A stretch of DNA of 64,000 nucleotides from Blastococcus sp. HT6-30 (GCF_039729015.1 NZ_CP155792.1:2194001-2258000), one strand, 5' to 3'; shown: positions 29,047 through 42,069, numbered from the stretch's first letter. The notes: a model not told the origin generated them from the sequence alone. Numbers and translations are program-made.

Positions 29047-30939
29047 TCACCCGACAGCGGCGGCGTCGTGCTCGTTGCGGGCGAACTGGGTCCGGTAGAG
29101 ATCGGCGTACCGGCCGTCCCGGGCGAGCAGCTCCTCGTGGGTCCCCTGCTCGACGATCCGACCACCGTCGACCACCAGGATCTGGTCCGCGCTGCGGATG
29201 GTGGAGAGCCGGTGGGCGATGACCAGGGAGGTGCGCCCGGCCAGTGCGGTGTCGAGCGCGTGCTGGACCGCGGCCTCGGACTCGCTGTCCAGGTGGGCGG
29301 TCGCCTCGTCGAGGATGACGATGCCGGGCGCCTTGAGGAGCACGCGGGCGATCGCCAGGCGCTGCTTCTCGCCGCCGGAGAGCCGGTAGCCCCGGTCGCC
29401 CACCACCGTGTCCAGCCCCTCGGGCAGCGAGTGCACGAGGTCGCCGATGCGGGCGCCGGTCAGCGCATCCCACAACTGCTCGTCCGAGGCCTCCGGGCGG
29501 GCGTAGCGGAGGTTGGCGCGGATGGTGTCGTGGAAGAGGTGCGCGTCCTGGCTGACGACGCCGATGGCGTCGCGGAGGGAGCCGAAGGTGGCATGCCGGA
29601 CGTCCACTCCCCCGACCCGGACGGCTCCCCCGGTCACGTCGTACAGCCGCGGTACCAGGTTGGCGATGGTCGACTTGCCCGCGCCGGAGTGGCCGACCAG
29701 CGCGACGAGCTGCCCGGGCTCCACCCGGAAGCTGACGTCGTGCAGCACGTCCACCGGCCCGCCGTGCTCGGGCAGGGACACCTCCTCCAGCGACGGCAGC
29801 GAGACATCTGCACCCGCCGGGTAGCTGAACGAGACGGAGTCGAACTCGATCGACCGGTCGTCGGCCGGCACGGGGACGGCGTCGGGCGCCTCCCGGATCA
29901 TCGGCGGCAGGTCCAGCACCTCGAAGACGCGGTCGAAGCTGACCATCGCGCTCATCACGTCGACCCGCACGTTCGACAGCGCGGTCAGCGGGCCGTACAA
30001 CCGGGACAGCAGCAGGGCCAGCGCCACGACGTCGCCGGCGCTGAGGGTGCCGGTGAAGGCCAGCCAGCCGCCCAGGCCGTAGACGAGCGCGGTGGCCAGC
30101 GCGGCGACCAGCGTCAGCGCGGTGAAGAACGTCCGGCCGTACATGGCCGAGAGCACGCCGATGTCCCGCACCCGCGCGGCGCGGCCTCGGAAGGACTCCG
30201 CCTCGACGGTGGGCCGGCCGAACAGCTTGACCAGCAACGCGCCGGCGACGTTGAAGCGTTCGGTCATCGTCGCGTTCATCGACGCGTTGAGCGAGTAGGA
30301 CTCCCGGGTGATCTCCTGCAGCCGGCTGCCGATGCGCCGGGCGGGCATGACGAACACCGGCACGAGCAGCAGCGACAGCAGCGTGATCTGCCAGGACAGC
30401 GTGAACATGACGCCGGCGGTGAGCACCAGGCCGATGACGTTGGAGACCACGCCGGAGAGCGTGGACGTGAACGCCTGCTGGGCCCCGATGACGTCGTTGT
30501 TCAGCCGGCTGACCAGCGCGCCGGTCTGGGTGCGGGTGAAGAACGCGACCGGCATCCGCTGCACGTGCTCGAACACCTGGCTGCGCAGGTCGTAGATGAC
30601 GCCCTCGCCGATCCGGGCGGAGTACCAGCGGGTGGCCAGCGAGATGGCGGCGTCGACGACCGCGAGGCCTGCGATGAGCAGCGCGATCCGGACGATGCCG
30701 GCCGCGGTGCCCTCGAGCCCGGCGATCCGGTTGACGATGTTCCCGGCCAGCAGCGGGGTGATCACCCCGATGACCGAGGACCCGACGACCAGGACCAGGA
30801 ACGTGGTCAGCTCCCGCTTGTAGGGCCGGGCTATGCCGAGGATCCGCCGGACGGTCCCTTTCGGCAGCCGACGTGCGGTCACCGCCGGATCGCGCCGGAA
30901 CGACCGCATCGCCGCCATGGAGGTCATGGGACCGTCCAC
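29047..30939 (-). CDS. ABC exporter, fused permease and ATP-binding protein
   Basis: 630 aa half-transporter expected to dimerise. The six-helix membrane domain spans about 40-325, with FFTRTQTGALVSRLNNDV in the coupling region. The nucleotide-binding domain has Walker A VGHSGAGKSTIANLV (about 416-430), Q-loop VVSQDAHLF, signature YRLSGGEKQRLAIARVLL (about 515-532) and Walker B VILDEATAHLDSES. About 20 extra residues (ADVSLPSLEEVSLPEHGG) sit between the first strands of the ATPase domain. It resembles lipid- or drug-exporting MsbA/LmrA-type proteins; the cargo is unknown. GTG 30937-30939 has AGGAGG upstream. Monocistronic. Confidence 0.92.
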   Translation of the reverse strand: MDGPMTSMAAMRSFRRDPAVTARRLPKGTVRRILGIARPYKRELTTFLVLVVGSSVIGVITPLLAGNIVNRIAGLEGTAAGIVRIALLIAGLAVVDAAISLATRWYSARIGEGVIYDLRSQVFEHVQRMPVAFFTRTQTGALVSRLNNDVIGAQQAFTSTLSGVVSNVIGLVLTAGVMFTLSWQITLLSLLLVPVFVMPARRIGSRLQEITRESYSLNASMNATMTERFNVAGALLVKLFGRPTVEAESFRGRAARVRDIGVLSAMYGRTFFTALTLVAALATALVYGLGGWLAFTGTLSAGDVVALALLLSRLYGPLTALSNVRVDVMSAMVSFDRVFEVLDLPPMIREAPDAVPVPADDRSIEFDSVSFSYPAGADVSLPSLEEVSLPEHGGPVDVLHDVSFRVEPGQLVALVGHSGAGKSTIANLVPRLYDVTGGAVRVGGVDVRHATFGSLRDAIGVVSQDAHLFHDTIRANLRYARPEASDEQLWDALTGARIGDLVHSLPEGLDTVVGDRGYRLSGGEKQRLAIARVLLKAPGIVILDEATAHLDSESEAAVQHALDTALAGRTSLVIAHRLSTIRSADQILVVDGGRIVEQGTHEELLARDGRYADLYRTQFARNEHDAAAVG

Positions 30940-31015
30940 CGAACCTCCTCCGTGCGCCGCTTCCGACCCGGCGGATCGTCCAACCGCGGCGCGACGGCGG
31001 TTGTTCCGCCGACCG

Positions 31016-31807
31016 TCAGCGACCGCCGGCGAGGTCGTGCAGGCGCTCCACCTGGGCGGCCCGCTCCGCCGCGTCCTGGGTCGGGAAGTCGTTGCGCACG
31101 GCCGATCGCACCAACGCCGCGGTCGCCCTGCTGGCCCCGGCCGGCGGCGCCAGCAGGGCGGCGGTGAGGTCGCCGACGACGTCGTCCAGCTCCGTCCCCG
31201 GCACGACCGCGGTGGCCAGGCCGATCGCCCGGGCCTCCGCCGCGCTCACGGCGCGGCCGGTCAGGCACAGCTCCAACGCTCGCGAGTAGCCCACCAGCTC
31301 GACCAGTGTGCTCGTCCCGGTCAGGTCGGGGACCAGGCCGAGGGTGACCTCCGGCAGCCGGAGCTGGGCGTCCTCGGCGAACACCCGCAGGTCGCAGGCG
31401 AGGGCCAGCTGCGCACCCGCGCCGATGGCGTGCCCCTGCACCGCGGCGATCGAGACGACGCCCGACGAGCGCAGCCAGCGGAAGCCTGCCTGGTAGGCGC
31501 GGATGCGCTCCTGCGCCTCCTCCACCGGCAGGCGGACGAGCTCGCCGAGCCCGCCGTGCGTGGTGGAGGAGGTGTCGAACATGCTCCGGTCCAGGCCGGC
31601 CGAGAAGGCCCGGCCCGCGCCACGCACGACGACGACGCGGACGTCGTCGTCGAGCGAGGCGCCCACGTCGGCCAAGGCCGACCAGGTGGCCGGCGTCTGG
31701 GCGTTGAGCTGGTCCGGGCGGTCGAGCGTGACGGTGAGGACGGCGCCGTCGCGGCTCGTCCGCACGAAGCCGGACCCGGACGGAGAGCTGGAGAGGTCTG
31801 CGATCAC
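31016..31807 (-). CDS. Enoyl-CoA hydratase/isomerase family protein (EchA12-like)
   Basis: 263 aa crotonase fold. Seen: VTLDRPDQLNAQTPATWSAL (about 28-47), the oxyanion region AFSAGLDRSMF and VQGHAIGAGAQLALACDLRV (about 124-143), and RLPEVTLGLVPD (about 151-162). In classical hydratases a Glu follows the GxG of the second block; here it is Gln (GAGAQL), while the second Glu (PEVTLG) is kept. So water addition may be lost and isomerase or other crotonase chemistry is possible. GTG 31805-31807 overlaps the HTH gene's stop (GTGA). Echo of Rv1472-Rv1473A-Rv1473. Confidence 0.88.
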   Translation of the reverse strand: MIADLSSSPSGSGFVRTSRDGAVLTVTLDRPDQLNAQTPATWSALADVGASLDDDVRVVVVRGAGRAFSAGLDRSMFDTSSTTHGGLGELVRLPVEEAQERIRAYQAGFRWLRSSGVVSIAAVQGHAIGAGAQLALACDLRVFAEDAQLRLPEVTLGLVPDLTGTSTLVELVGYSRALELCLTGRAVSAAEARAIGLATAVVPGTELDDVVGDLTAALLAPPAGASRATAALVRSAVRNDFPTQDAAERAAQVERLHDLAGGR

Positions 31808-32031
31808 GCCTTCTTGCTATTCCGGTTGGCCCCGCCGCGGCTGCGCAGCGAGGCCCCGGACTCCGACAGGAGCCGGTGCACGAAGCCGTAGGACCGGTTC
31901 GTGGAGGTGGCCAGCGACCGGATGCTCTCGCCCTCGTCGTACCGCTTGCGCAGCTCGTCGGCGAGCGTGGACCGGTCTCCGCCGGTGATCCGCTTGCCCT
32001 TGCCGAGGTCCGCAGTGCTCGTGTCGGCCAT
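31804..32031 (-). CDS. Small helix-turn-helix protein (Rv1473A-like)
   Basis: 75 aa. ADELRKRYDEGESIRSLATS and NRSYGFVHRLLSESG (about 22-58) form a helix-turn-helix of the kind in small conserved actinobacterial DNA-binding proteins; the tail RSRGGANRNSKKA is basic. ATG 32029-32031 has GGAGGGGAG just upstream. It is translationally coupled to the crotonase gene, so it may regulate or merely accompany it. Its position between the crotonase and ABC-F genes matches Rv1473A. Target sites are unknown. Confidence 0.85.
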   Translation of the reverse strand: MADTSTADLGKGKRITGGDRSTLADELRKRYDEGESIRSLATSTNRSYGFVHRLLSESGASLRSRGGANRNSKKA

Positions 32032-32191
32032 GGCTCCCCTCCGTGTCGGCCACCGCCCACCGGCACAGAGATGCCGGGCGCGCGGCGACCCGTTGTTGGC
32101 TGTCGCCGTGGTGCCGCCGTCCCGTCGACCACGGCTCCCTCGAACCCATGATCACCCAGACGCGGGACGTCGGCCATGCGAAAGGTGACCT

Positions 32192-32286
32192 GCCGAGCGG
32201 GGCCCGGAGGGTCCCCCAGGAAGGTCACGGACACGCGGCACGCGCAGGGGGACGGCACCCGGCCGCGGTGTCGGCTGGAGGCCGAC
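32192..32286 (+). repeat. 95-bp dispersed repeat, copy B
   Basis: Second copy of the block at 2804-2898, same length and strand. It has conserved ends (gccgagcggggcccggaggg and cgcggtgtcggctggaggcc) and a diverged middle. It fills the space just downstream of the ABC-F stop codon, between two minus-strand genes. The rest of 32032-32191 shows nothing recognisable. Confidence 0.6.
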
Positions 32287-32292
32287 GATGTA

Positions 32293-33894
<1,602 letters not shown>

Positions 33895-33901
33895 TGCACC
33901 C

Positions 33902-33907
33902 AGGGTA
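33902..33907 (-). promoter_or_regulatory. -10 element for leaderless ABC-F gene
   Basis: TACCCT on the minus strand ends seven bases before GTG 33892-33894, with no ribosome site between, which fixes the start. Confidence 0.5.
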
Positions 33908-33978
33908 GGCGCTTCTCGGCCCCGTTCCGAACGGTTCGCCGGTGATTCGGGCGGCATCGCCGCGGGCACGGTGCTGCG

Positions 33979-35805
33979 GTGACCCCGGGGACGCGTCCGA
34001 CGCAGCCGGCGGCGCCGCCGTCGGTGCCCCCGTTCCCGTACGCGGCGCACCCGCCGCAGGTCCTGCTGACCGTGGGCGCCGTCCTGCTGGTCAGCGCCGG
34101 CGCGACCCTGGCGTCGGCCTACGGTGGTCCGCTCGTGCGGGGGGCGCTCCTGGTGCTCGCCGTCGCGGCCGCCGCGGGTTCGGTCCGGGCGGACCGGGCG
34201 GGGCTGCGCAGCTCGGCCGAGACGTTCGCGGCCAGCGCGGCGGGCCTGGCGCTGGCGGCGAGCGACATCGGCGGCGCCCTCCGCACCGGTGATCCGCTGC
34301 TGCCGCTGGCCCTGACCGGCGTCTTCCTGGCGGTCGCCCGCCTCTCCCCCGCCACCGCGGCGTGGCCGCTGGCGGCGTGGGCCGGCCTACAGGTGACGGT
34401 GCTGCGCGTGCTGGGGTCGGTGCCCGAACTGCTGCGCACCGAGTTCGTCCTGGCCGTCGCGCTCGTCGGGCTGGCGGTGGCGCTGTTCGGCCGGCCGCTG
34501 GTCGCGCGGGTGGTGATGGCCACGACCGCCCCGTGGTTCGCCGCCGGGGTGCTGGCCGGGTTGGCCGAGGCCTGGACGGCGGGGGCCGGCGACCGGTGGC
34601 CGGCCGCCGCGCTGATGGCAGGTGCCGCCGGGGGGCTGCTGCTGGCGCGGCTGCGGGAGCCGCTCGACGTGCTGCTCGGCCCGCCCCGGCTGGTCCCCGT
34701 CGTCTGCGGTGCCGTGACCGGCGTCGCCGTCGCCGGCTCCTCCTCCGCCGGCGGGCCCGTCGCCGTCGCGGTGGCCGGGTTCGCCGGCGTCCTGGTCGCC
34801 GCGGTGGCGGCCGGTGAGCTGTCGGGGTGGCGCCGAGGGCTGTTCCTGCCCGTGGCGCTGTCCGGCGGCGTGCTGCTGGCTGCGTCGTCGATCGGTCGCC
34901 TGGTCGCGGGCGCCCACTGGTCGGCGCTGGCGCTGCTGCTGCTCCTGACGGCGGCCCCGACGGTGTGGGTCGCGGCGCTGCGCCCCGACGACCGGCCGGT
35001 GGCGGCTCCGACGGCGGTGGGCTGCCTGGCCGGCGCAGCGCTCCTGGGCCTGCCCGACGGCTGGGCCTCCCCCGCCGGCGCGGCTGTGCTGCTGACCGTC
35101 CTCTACGTGGCCTCGCTCGGTACGGCCGCCGCCCTCGAGCGCGACTCCCGGCGGGCCACCGTGCTCGCCGCCGCGGCCGTCGCCGCCCTGGCCGTGCTGC
35201 TCCTGGTGGCCGAGGGCGAGCGGGGACAGGTCCTGGTCCACCTGACCGTGCAGGGCGCGGCGACGCTGGCGCGGGCGGGGTGGACCGGGCGCGCGGCGCG
35301 CCGGGACGCCGGCACCGAGGACGACGCCTCGGCCGCCTGGCGGGTGGGTGCGGCCCAGCTGGTGCTCGCCGCGTGGATCGCGGCGGCGCTCGGTGGCACG
35401 GCCACGGTCGAGGCCTACACCCTGCCCGCAGCCGCGGGGCTGCTGCTGGCGGCCGGCCGCGGGCTGGTGCGCGAGGCGTCCTGGCCGTCGTGGGGGCCGG
35501 GCCTGGTGACGGCGGCAGCACCGTCGACCGCGCTCGCCGTCCTCTCCCCCGACGCACCGCGCGGGGTGCTGGTGCTGGCCGTGGCGGCGGTCGCGATGGT
35601 GGCCGGTGCCCGCGCCGGCATCCGCGCGCCGCTGCTGGTCGGGGCGCTCTCGACGCTCGTGCTGGCCCTGGGGCTCGCGGTGCGCGCGCTGCCGTGGCCG
35701 GTGGGCACCGCGCTGGTCGTGGGGACCGCGCTGCTGCTCATCGGCATGCGGCGTGAGCGCGCCCCGGTCGCCGGCTTCGCCGCCCGCCTCGCCGACCTCA
35801 GGTGA
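33979..35805 (+). CDS. Large multi-pass membrane protein (SCO7613 C-terminal-domain-like)
   Basis: 608 aa, composed almost wholly of Ala/Val/Leu-rich hydrophobic stretches, about 18-20 predicted membrane helices with short Arg-containing loops. The first follows a Pro-rich N-terminus (PPFPYAAHPPQVLLTVGAVL). The pattern fits the large actinobacterial membrane proteins named after SCO7613. No transport or catalytic motif is seen. GTG 33979 is the first start after the ABC-F promoter region, and divergent spacing is 84 bp. It ends before a perfect hairpin at 35827. Function unknown. Confidence 0.75.
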   Translation: MTPGTRPTQPAAPPSVPPFPYAAHPPQVLLTVGAVLLVSAGATLASAYGGPLVRGALLVLAVAAAAGSVRADRAGLRSSAETFAASAAGLALAASDIGGALRTGDPLLPLALTGVFLAVARLSPATAAWPLAAWAGLQVTVLRVLGSVPELLRTEFVLAVALVGLAVALFGRPLVARVVMATTAPWFAAGVLAGLAEAWTAGAGDRWPAAALMAGAAGGLLLARLREPLDVLLGPPRLVPVVCGAVTGVAVAGSSSAGGPVAVAVAGFAGVLVAAVAAGELSGWRRGLFLPVALSGGVLLAASSIGRLVAGAHWSALALLLLLTAAPTVWVAALRPDDRPVAAPTAVGCLAGAALLGLPDGWASPAGAAVLLTVLYVASLGTAAALERDSRRATVLAAAAVAALAVLLLVAEGERGQVLVHLTVQGAATLARAGWTGRAARRDAGTEDDASAAWRVGAAQLVLAAWIAAALGGTATVEAYTLPAAAGLLLAAGRGLVREASWPSWGPGLVTAAAPSTALAVLSPDAPRGVLVLAVAAVAMVAGARAGIRAPLLVGALSTLVLALGLAVRALPWPVGTALVVGTALLLIGMRRERAPVAGFAARLADLR

Positions 35806-35826
35806 GCCCCGGCCCGGAGACGACGA

Positions 35827-35875
35827 TGTCCCTGGAACGGGCATTCCGGGCGGCGGAATGCCCGTTCCAGGGACA
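35827..35875. terminator. Perfect 21-bp-stem hairpin between convergent genes
   Basis: tgtccctggaacgggcattc plus c (35827-35847) is exactly complementary to 35855-35875, with a 7-nt loop (gggcggc). It lies 21 bases after the membrane-protein stop (+) and 41 bases from the sufT stop (-), well placed as a bidirectional terminator. There is no T-tract. The length and perfection are unusual, so it may also be a mobile hairpin repeat. Confidence 0.7.
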
Positions 35876-35916
35876 CTGCGTGACGAGCTCAGCCCCCTGA
35901 TCGGCGGGGGGTCGGT

Positions 35917-36309
35917 CTAGACGCGGAAGCCGAGGGCGCGCAGCTGCTCGCGACCGTCGTCGGTGATCTTGTCCGGGCCCCACGGCGGCATCCAGACCCA
36001 GTTGATCCGGATGTCGTCGACCAGGCCGGGGCCGGGGCCACCGGTGAGGGCCTGGCGCGCCTGGTCCTCGATGACGTCGGTCAGCGGGCAGGCCGCCGAG
36101 GTCAGCGTCATGTCGATGATCGCGACGTTGCTGTCGTCGACGTCGAGGCCGTAGACCAGGCCGAGGTCGACGACGTTGACCCCCAGCTCGGGGTCGACGA
36201 CGTCGCGCATGGCCTCTTCGAGGTCCTCCAGCAGCGCGGACTTGTAGGCAGGCAGGTCGCCGGGCGCGCCGTCGGTGGCCGGGGTGGCGTTCTCGGTGGT
36301 CTCGCTCAT
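35917..36309 (-). CDS. sufT: SufT/PaaD-like Fe-S cluster assembly factor (DUF59/MIP18 domain)
   Basis: 130 aa. A short Thr/Ala-rich N-terminus is followed by a DUF59 domain: EAMRDVVDPELGVNVVDLGL (about 33-52), IIDMTLTSAACPLTDVIEDQ (about 64-83, conserved Cys) and NWVWMPPWGPDKITDDGREQ. These proteins help mature or deliver Fe-S clusters. It is the last gene of the suf operon; its ATG overlaps the sufU stop (ATGA). Corresponds to Rv1466. Confidence 0.93.
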   Translation of the reverse strand: MSETTENATPATDGAPGDLPAYKSALLEDLEEAMRDVVDPELGVNVVDLGLVYGLDVDDSNVAIIDMTLTSAACPLTDVIEDQARQALTGGPGPGLVDDIRINWVWMPPWGPDKITDDGREQLRALGFRV

Positions 36310-36815
36310 GCTGTCTGACCTCCGGTCGGGGTGGCGGGGTGGGCGGCAGGCGCAGCGGCGGTGGGCTGGGCGGCCGACACCGCTCGGGCGGACGCGTCCT
36401 TCAACGCCATCCAGCTCATCAACGCGCATTTGATGCGCGCTGGGTACCTGGACACACCGGCGAACGCGACGGCGTCCTCCAGCTCGTCCTCGAGCTTCTC
36501 GGCGACCGACGGGTCGCCCTTGGCCTGCATGAGGGTCATGAAGTGCTCCCCGGTCGCCAGGGCCTCGGTCACGCGCTTGCCGACCACCAGGTCGTACATC
36601 GCCGACACCGAGGCCTGGCTGATCGAGCAGCCCATGCCCTCGTACGACACGTCGGCGACCGTGTCGCCGTCGAGCTTGACCCGCAGGGTGACCTCGTCCC
36701 CGCACGTCGGGTTGACGTGGTGGACCTCGGCGTCGAACGGGTCGCGCAGACCGCGTCCGTGCGGGTTCTTGTAGTGGTCCAGGATGATGTCCTGGTACAT
36801 CGACTCCAGCTGCAA
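36306..36815 (-). CDS. sufU: SufU zinc-dependent sulfurtransferase / Fe-S assembly scaffold
   Basis: 169 aa. The three cysteines of SufU are present in NPTCGDEVTLRV (about Cys 38), EGMGCSISQASVSAM (about 63) and ARIKCALMSWMAL (about 129), with the SufU-specific insert between the last two. It accepts sulfur from SufS. The tail (about 145-169) is Ala/Pro-rich. Start TTG 36813-36815 directly follows the sufS stop and has GAGGTGAG; homologues begin with the same MxLxSMYQ pattern. ATG 36798-36800 is the alternative. Confidence 0.94.
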   Translation of the reverse strand: MQLESMYQDIILDHYKNPHGRGLRDPFDAEVHHVNPTCGDEVTLRVKLDGDTVADVSYEGMGCSISQASVSAMYDLVVGKRVTEALATGEHFMTLMQAKGDPSVAEKLEDELEDAVAFAGVSRYPARIKCALMSWMALKDASARAVSAAQPTAAAPAAHPATPTGGQTA

Positions 36816-38926
<2,111 letters not shown>

Positions 38927-38942
38927 TTCTCTTCTCGCTCCT

Positions 38943-39308
38943 TCATTCACCGGCCGCGTGGGGAAGGACGTCGTCGGACACAGCGCTTGCTTCTGTGTCG
39001 ACGAGCACGTCCTCTCCCTCCACGCGGACCGGGTAGACGTCGACCGGCTCGGTGGCCGGCAGGTTGGTGGGTTCGCCGGTGCGCAGGTCGAAGCACGACC
39101 CGTGCAGGAAGCACTCGATGGTGGGAGCGCCGTCGACGGTCTCGACGTCGCCATCGGTCAGGGGGACGTCGGCGTGCGAGCACCGGTCCTCCAGGGCGTA
39201 GACCTGGCCCTCGAACCGGACGACGGCGACGTCGATGTCCGCGAGCTCGACCCTCAGAGAGCCGTTCTCCGGGACGTCGGACAGCGCGCAGACCCGCTCG
39301 AACGCCAT
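38943..39308 (-). CDS. Rieske-type [2Fe-2S] ferredoxin protein
   Basis: 121 aa. The Rieske ligands are CSH in ALEDRCSHADVPLTDG (about 38-53) and CFLH in TIECFLHGSCFDLRTGEP (about 63-80). This is the small ferredoxin-subunit form seen with aromatic-ring dioxygenases (BphF/HcaC-like). No oxygenase is present; its place inside the suf operon, between sufD and sufC, is common in actinobacteria. There it may be an electron donor for, or a sensor of, cluster assembly. ATG 39306-39308, 2 bp after sufD. Confidence 0.92.
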   Translation of the reverse strand: MAFERVCALSDVPENGSLRVELADIDVAVVRFEGQVYALEDRCSHADVPLTDGDVETVDGAPTIECFLHGSCFDLRTGEPTNLPATEPVDVYPVRVEGEDVLVDTEASAVSDDVLPHAAGE

Positions 39309-39310
39309 GG

Positions 39311-40633
39311 TCAGGCCACCTCGACCGGCTGCTCGTCCAGGCCCGGCAGCGCGCCCAGACGGGTGTCGATGGAGGCCATCAGCCGGTCCTGCAGCTCGTT
39401 CACGCCGATGTGCTGGACGACATCGGCGAAGAAGCCGCGCACGACCAGCCGGCGGGCGGTCTCGGCGTCGATGCCGCGCGAGCAGAGGTAGAACAGCTGC
39501 TCGTCGTCGAACCGGCCGGTGGCGCTGGCGTGGCCGGCGCCGACGATCTCGCCGGTCTCGATCTCCAGGTTCGGCACCGAGTCGGCGCGGGCGCCGTCGG
39601 TGAGCACGAGGTTCCGGTTGAGCTCGTAGGTCTCGGTACCGGTGGCCGCGGGGCGGATGCGGACGTCGCCGATCCAGACCGTGCGGGCGCTCTCGCCCTG
39701 CAGCGCGCCCTTGTAGAGCACGTTGCTGGTGCAGTTGGGCACCGCGTGGTCGACCCAGAGCCGGTGCTCCTGGTGCTGGGTCTCGTCGGCGAAGTAGACG
39801 CCGAAGAGCTCCGCGGAGCCGCCCGGGCCGGCGTACTGCACGTTGCTGACCAGGCGGACCAGGTCACCGCCGAGGGTGACCACGACCTGCTTGAACGAGG
39901 CGTCCCGGCCGACGACGGCGTCGTACTGAGCCCCGTGCACCGCGCCGGGTGCCCAGTCCTGCACCGACACCAGCGTCACGTGCGCGCTGTCGCCGGCGAG
40001 CACGGTGACGCCACCGGCGTAGCGCGCCAGGCCGGTGTGATCCAGGACGACGGTCGCCTTCGCGAACGCGCCGACCTCGACGACCAGCTGGCCCCAGACG
40101 ACCTCGTCGGAGCCGGTGCCGGCCAGGCCGAGGGTGACCGGGCGGTCCAGCTGCGCCTCCGCGGGCACCCGGACGACCGCGGCGCCGCCGCTGCGTTGCC
40201 GCGCGAGCGCGGCCAGCCGGTCGACCGGGTCGGGCAGCCCCTTGAGCAGCGGGTCGCCGGCCTCGGCGTGGATCAGCTCGACGCCCTCGGGCAGGTCGGT
40301 GATCCAGGTCAGGTGCGCGTCGGACGGAGCGCCGTCCAGGAGCGGACGGATCCGCTTCATCGGCGTGAAGCGCCAGGTCTCCTCGCGGCCGGTGGGCACG
40401 CCGAAGGCGTCCGGGTCGGTGGAGGTGAACCGCTCCGCCGGCGAGCCGGTCGGCGCAGGGCCGCCGTGCGAGTGCGCGCCCGGAGCCGCCTGGCCGGCGC
40501 TGCCGGTGCCCTCGGCCGGGGTGGTCGGCGGTCCGGCCTGCGCACCCACGCCCGGAGCGAAGAGCTCCGAGGCGAGGGTGGCCGGGACCGTCGTCAGGTC
40601 GGTCGTGCTGGTGTTCTCAGGACTTGCCGACAT
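39311..40633 (-). CDS. sufD: SufD Fe-S assembly protein
   Basis: 440 aa. SufB/SufD beta-helix fold: TGREETWRFTPMKRIRPLL (about 78-96), then many short strands, GVYFADETQHQEHRLWVDHA, GDVRIRPAATGTETYELNRN and the C-terminal RFDDEQLFYLCSRGIDAETA block. It partners SufB and SufC in the scaffold. The first 60 residues (Ala/Pro/Gly-rich, with HSHGG) are a long low-complexity extension. ATG 40631-40633 overlaps the sufB stop (ATGA). Confidence 0.95.
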   Translation of the reverse strand: MSASPENTSTTDLTTVPATLASELFAPGVGAQAGPPTTPAEGTGSAGQAAPGAHSHGGPAPTGSPAERFTSTDPDAFGVPTGREETWRFTPMKRIRPLLDGAPSDAHLTWITDLPEGVELIHAEAGDPLLKGLPDPVDRLAALARQRSGGAAVVRVPAEAQLDRPVTLGLAGTGSDEVVWGQLVVEVGAFAKATVVLDHTGLARYAGGVTVLAGDSAHVTLVSVQDWAPGAVHGAQYDAVVGRDASFKQVVVTLGGDLVRLVSNVQYAGPGGSAELFGVYFADETQHQEHRLWVDHAVPNCTSNVLYKGALQGESARTVWIGDVRIRPAATGTETYELNRNLVLTDGARADSVPNLEIETGEIVGAGHASATGRFDDEQLFYLCSRGIDAETARRLVVRGFFADVVQHIGVNELQDRLMASIDTRLGALPGLDEQPVEVA

Positions 40634-42069
40634 CAGCCGACGGCACCTTCCATCTGCAGCTCGATGAGCCGGTTCAGCTCGAGGGCGTACTCCATGGGCA
40701 GCTCGCGGGCGATCGGCTCCACGAACCCGCGGACCACCATGGCCATGGCCTCGTCCTCGGACAGGCCGCGGCTCATCAGGTAGAACAGCTGGTCCTCGCT
40801 GACCCGGGAGACGGTCGCCTCGTGGCCCATGGCGACGTCGTCCTCGCGGACGTCGACGTAGGGGTAGGTGTCCGACCGGCTGATCGTGTCGACCAGCAGG
40901 GCGTCGCACTTCACCGTCGACTTCGAGCCGTAGGCGCCCTCGTCGACCTGGACCAGGCCGCGGTAGGAGGTGCGGCCACCGCCACGGGCCACCGACTTCG
41001 ACACGATCGTCGAGGAGGTGTGCGGGGCGGCGTGCACCATCTTGGCGCCGGCGTCCTGGTGCTGGCCCTCGCCGGCGAAGGCGATCGAGAGGACCTCGCC
41101 CTTGGCGTGCTCGCCGGTCATCCAGACGGCCGGGTACTTCATCGTCACCTTGGAGCCGAGGTTGCCGTCGACCCACTCCATGGTCGCGCCCTCGTGGGCC
41201 ACGGCCCGCTTGGTGACCAGGTTGTAGACGTTGTTCGACCAGTTCTGGATGGTCGTGTACCGGCAGCGCGCGTTCTTCTTGACGATGATCTCGACGACCG
41301 CGGAGTGCAGCGAGTCCGACTTGTAAATCGGCGCGGTGCAGCCCTCGACGTAGTGCACGTAGGCGCCCTCGTCGACGATGATCAGCGTCCGCTCGAACTG
41401 GCCCATGTTCTCGGTGTTGATCCGGAAGTAGGCCTGCAGCGGGATGTCGACGTGCACGCCCTTCGGCACGTAGATGAAGGAGCCACCCGACCAGGTGGCG
41501 GTGTTCAGGGCCGCGAACTTGTTGTCACCGGAGGGGATGACCGAGCCGAAGTACTCCCGGAACAGGTCCGGGTGCTCCTTCAGCGCCGTGTCGGTGTCGA
41601 GGAAGATGACGCCCTGGTCCTCCAGCTCCTTCTGGATCTGGTGGTAGACGACCTCGGACTCGTACTGCGCGGCGACCCCGGAGACCAGCCGCTGCTTCTC
41701 CGCCTCGGGGATGCCGAGCTTGTCGTAGGTGTTCTTGATGTCCTCGGGCAGGTCCTCCCACGAGGCGGCCTGGGCCTCGGTGGAGCGCACGAAGTACTTG
41801 ATGTTCTGGAAGTCGATGCCGGAGAGGTCCGAGCCCCAGTCGGGCATGGGCTTCCGCTCGAAGAGCTTCAGCGCCTTGAGCCGGCGCTCGAGCATCCACT
41901 CGGGCTCGTTCTTGCGCCGCGAGATGTCCCGGACGACGTCCTCGTCGATCCCGCGGCGGGCGGAGGCACCGGCGACGTCGGCGTCGGCCCAGCCGTACTC
42001 GTAGCGGCCGAGCTGGTCGATCTGCTCGTCCTGCGTCAGCGGCGCTGCAGGCTGCTGGATGCTGGTCAT
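40633..42069 (-). CDS. sufB: SufB Fe-S assembly scaffold protein
   Basis: 478 aa. [20 protein letters not shown] near the start, then [40 protein letters not shown] and [20 protein letters not shown] (scaffold Cys). RISEDQ-type end: [20 protein letters not shown]. De novo cluster assembly takes place on the SufBC2D complex. There is no intein, unlike in M. tuberculosis Rv1461. ATG 42067-42069 overlaps the sufR stop (ATGA). Confidence 0.96.
   Translation of the reverse strand: MTSIQQPAAPLTQDEQIDQLGRYEYGWADADVAGASARRGIDEDVVRDISRRKNEPEWMLERRLKALKLFERKPMPDWGSDLSGIDFQNIKYFVRSTEAQAASWEDLPEDIKNTYDKLGIPEAEKQRLVSGVAAQYESEVVYHQIQKELEDQGVIFLDTDTALKEHPDLFREYFGSVIPSGDNKFAALNTATWSGGSFIYVPKGVHVDIPLQAYFRINTENMGQFERTLIIVDEGAYVHYVEGCTAPIYKSDSLHSAVVEIIVKKNARCRYTTIQNWSNNVYNLVTKRAVAHEGATMEWVDGNLGSKVTMKYPAVWMTGEHAKGEVLSIAFAGEGQHQDAGAKMVHAAPHTSSTIVSKSVARGGGRTSYRGLVQVDEGAYGSKSTVKCDALLVDTISRSDTYPYVDVREDDVAMGHEATVSRVSEDQLFYLMSRGLSEDEAMAMVVRGFVEPIARELPMEYALELNRLIELQMEGAVG

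Noticed and set aside
40633..42069. Intein in sufB, as in M. tuberculosis
   Set aside because: The protein is 478 aa and continuous across the usual insertion site; no splicing motifs.
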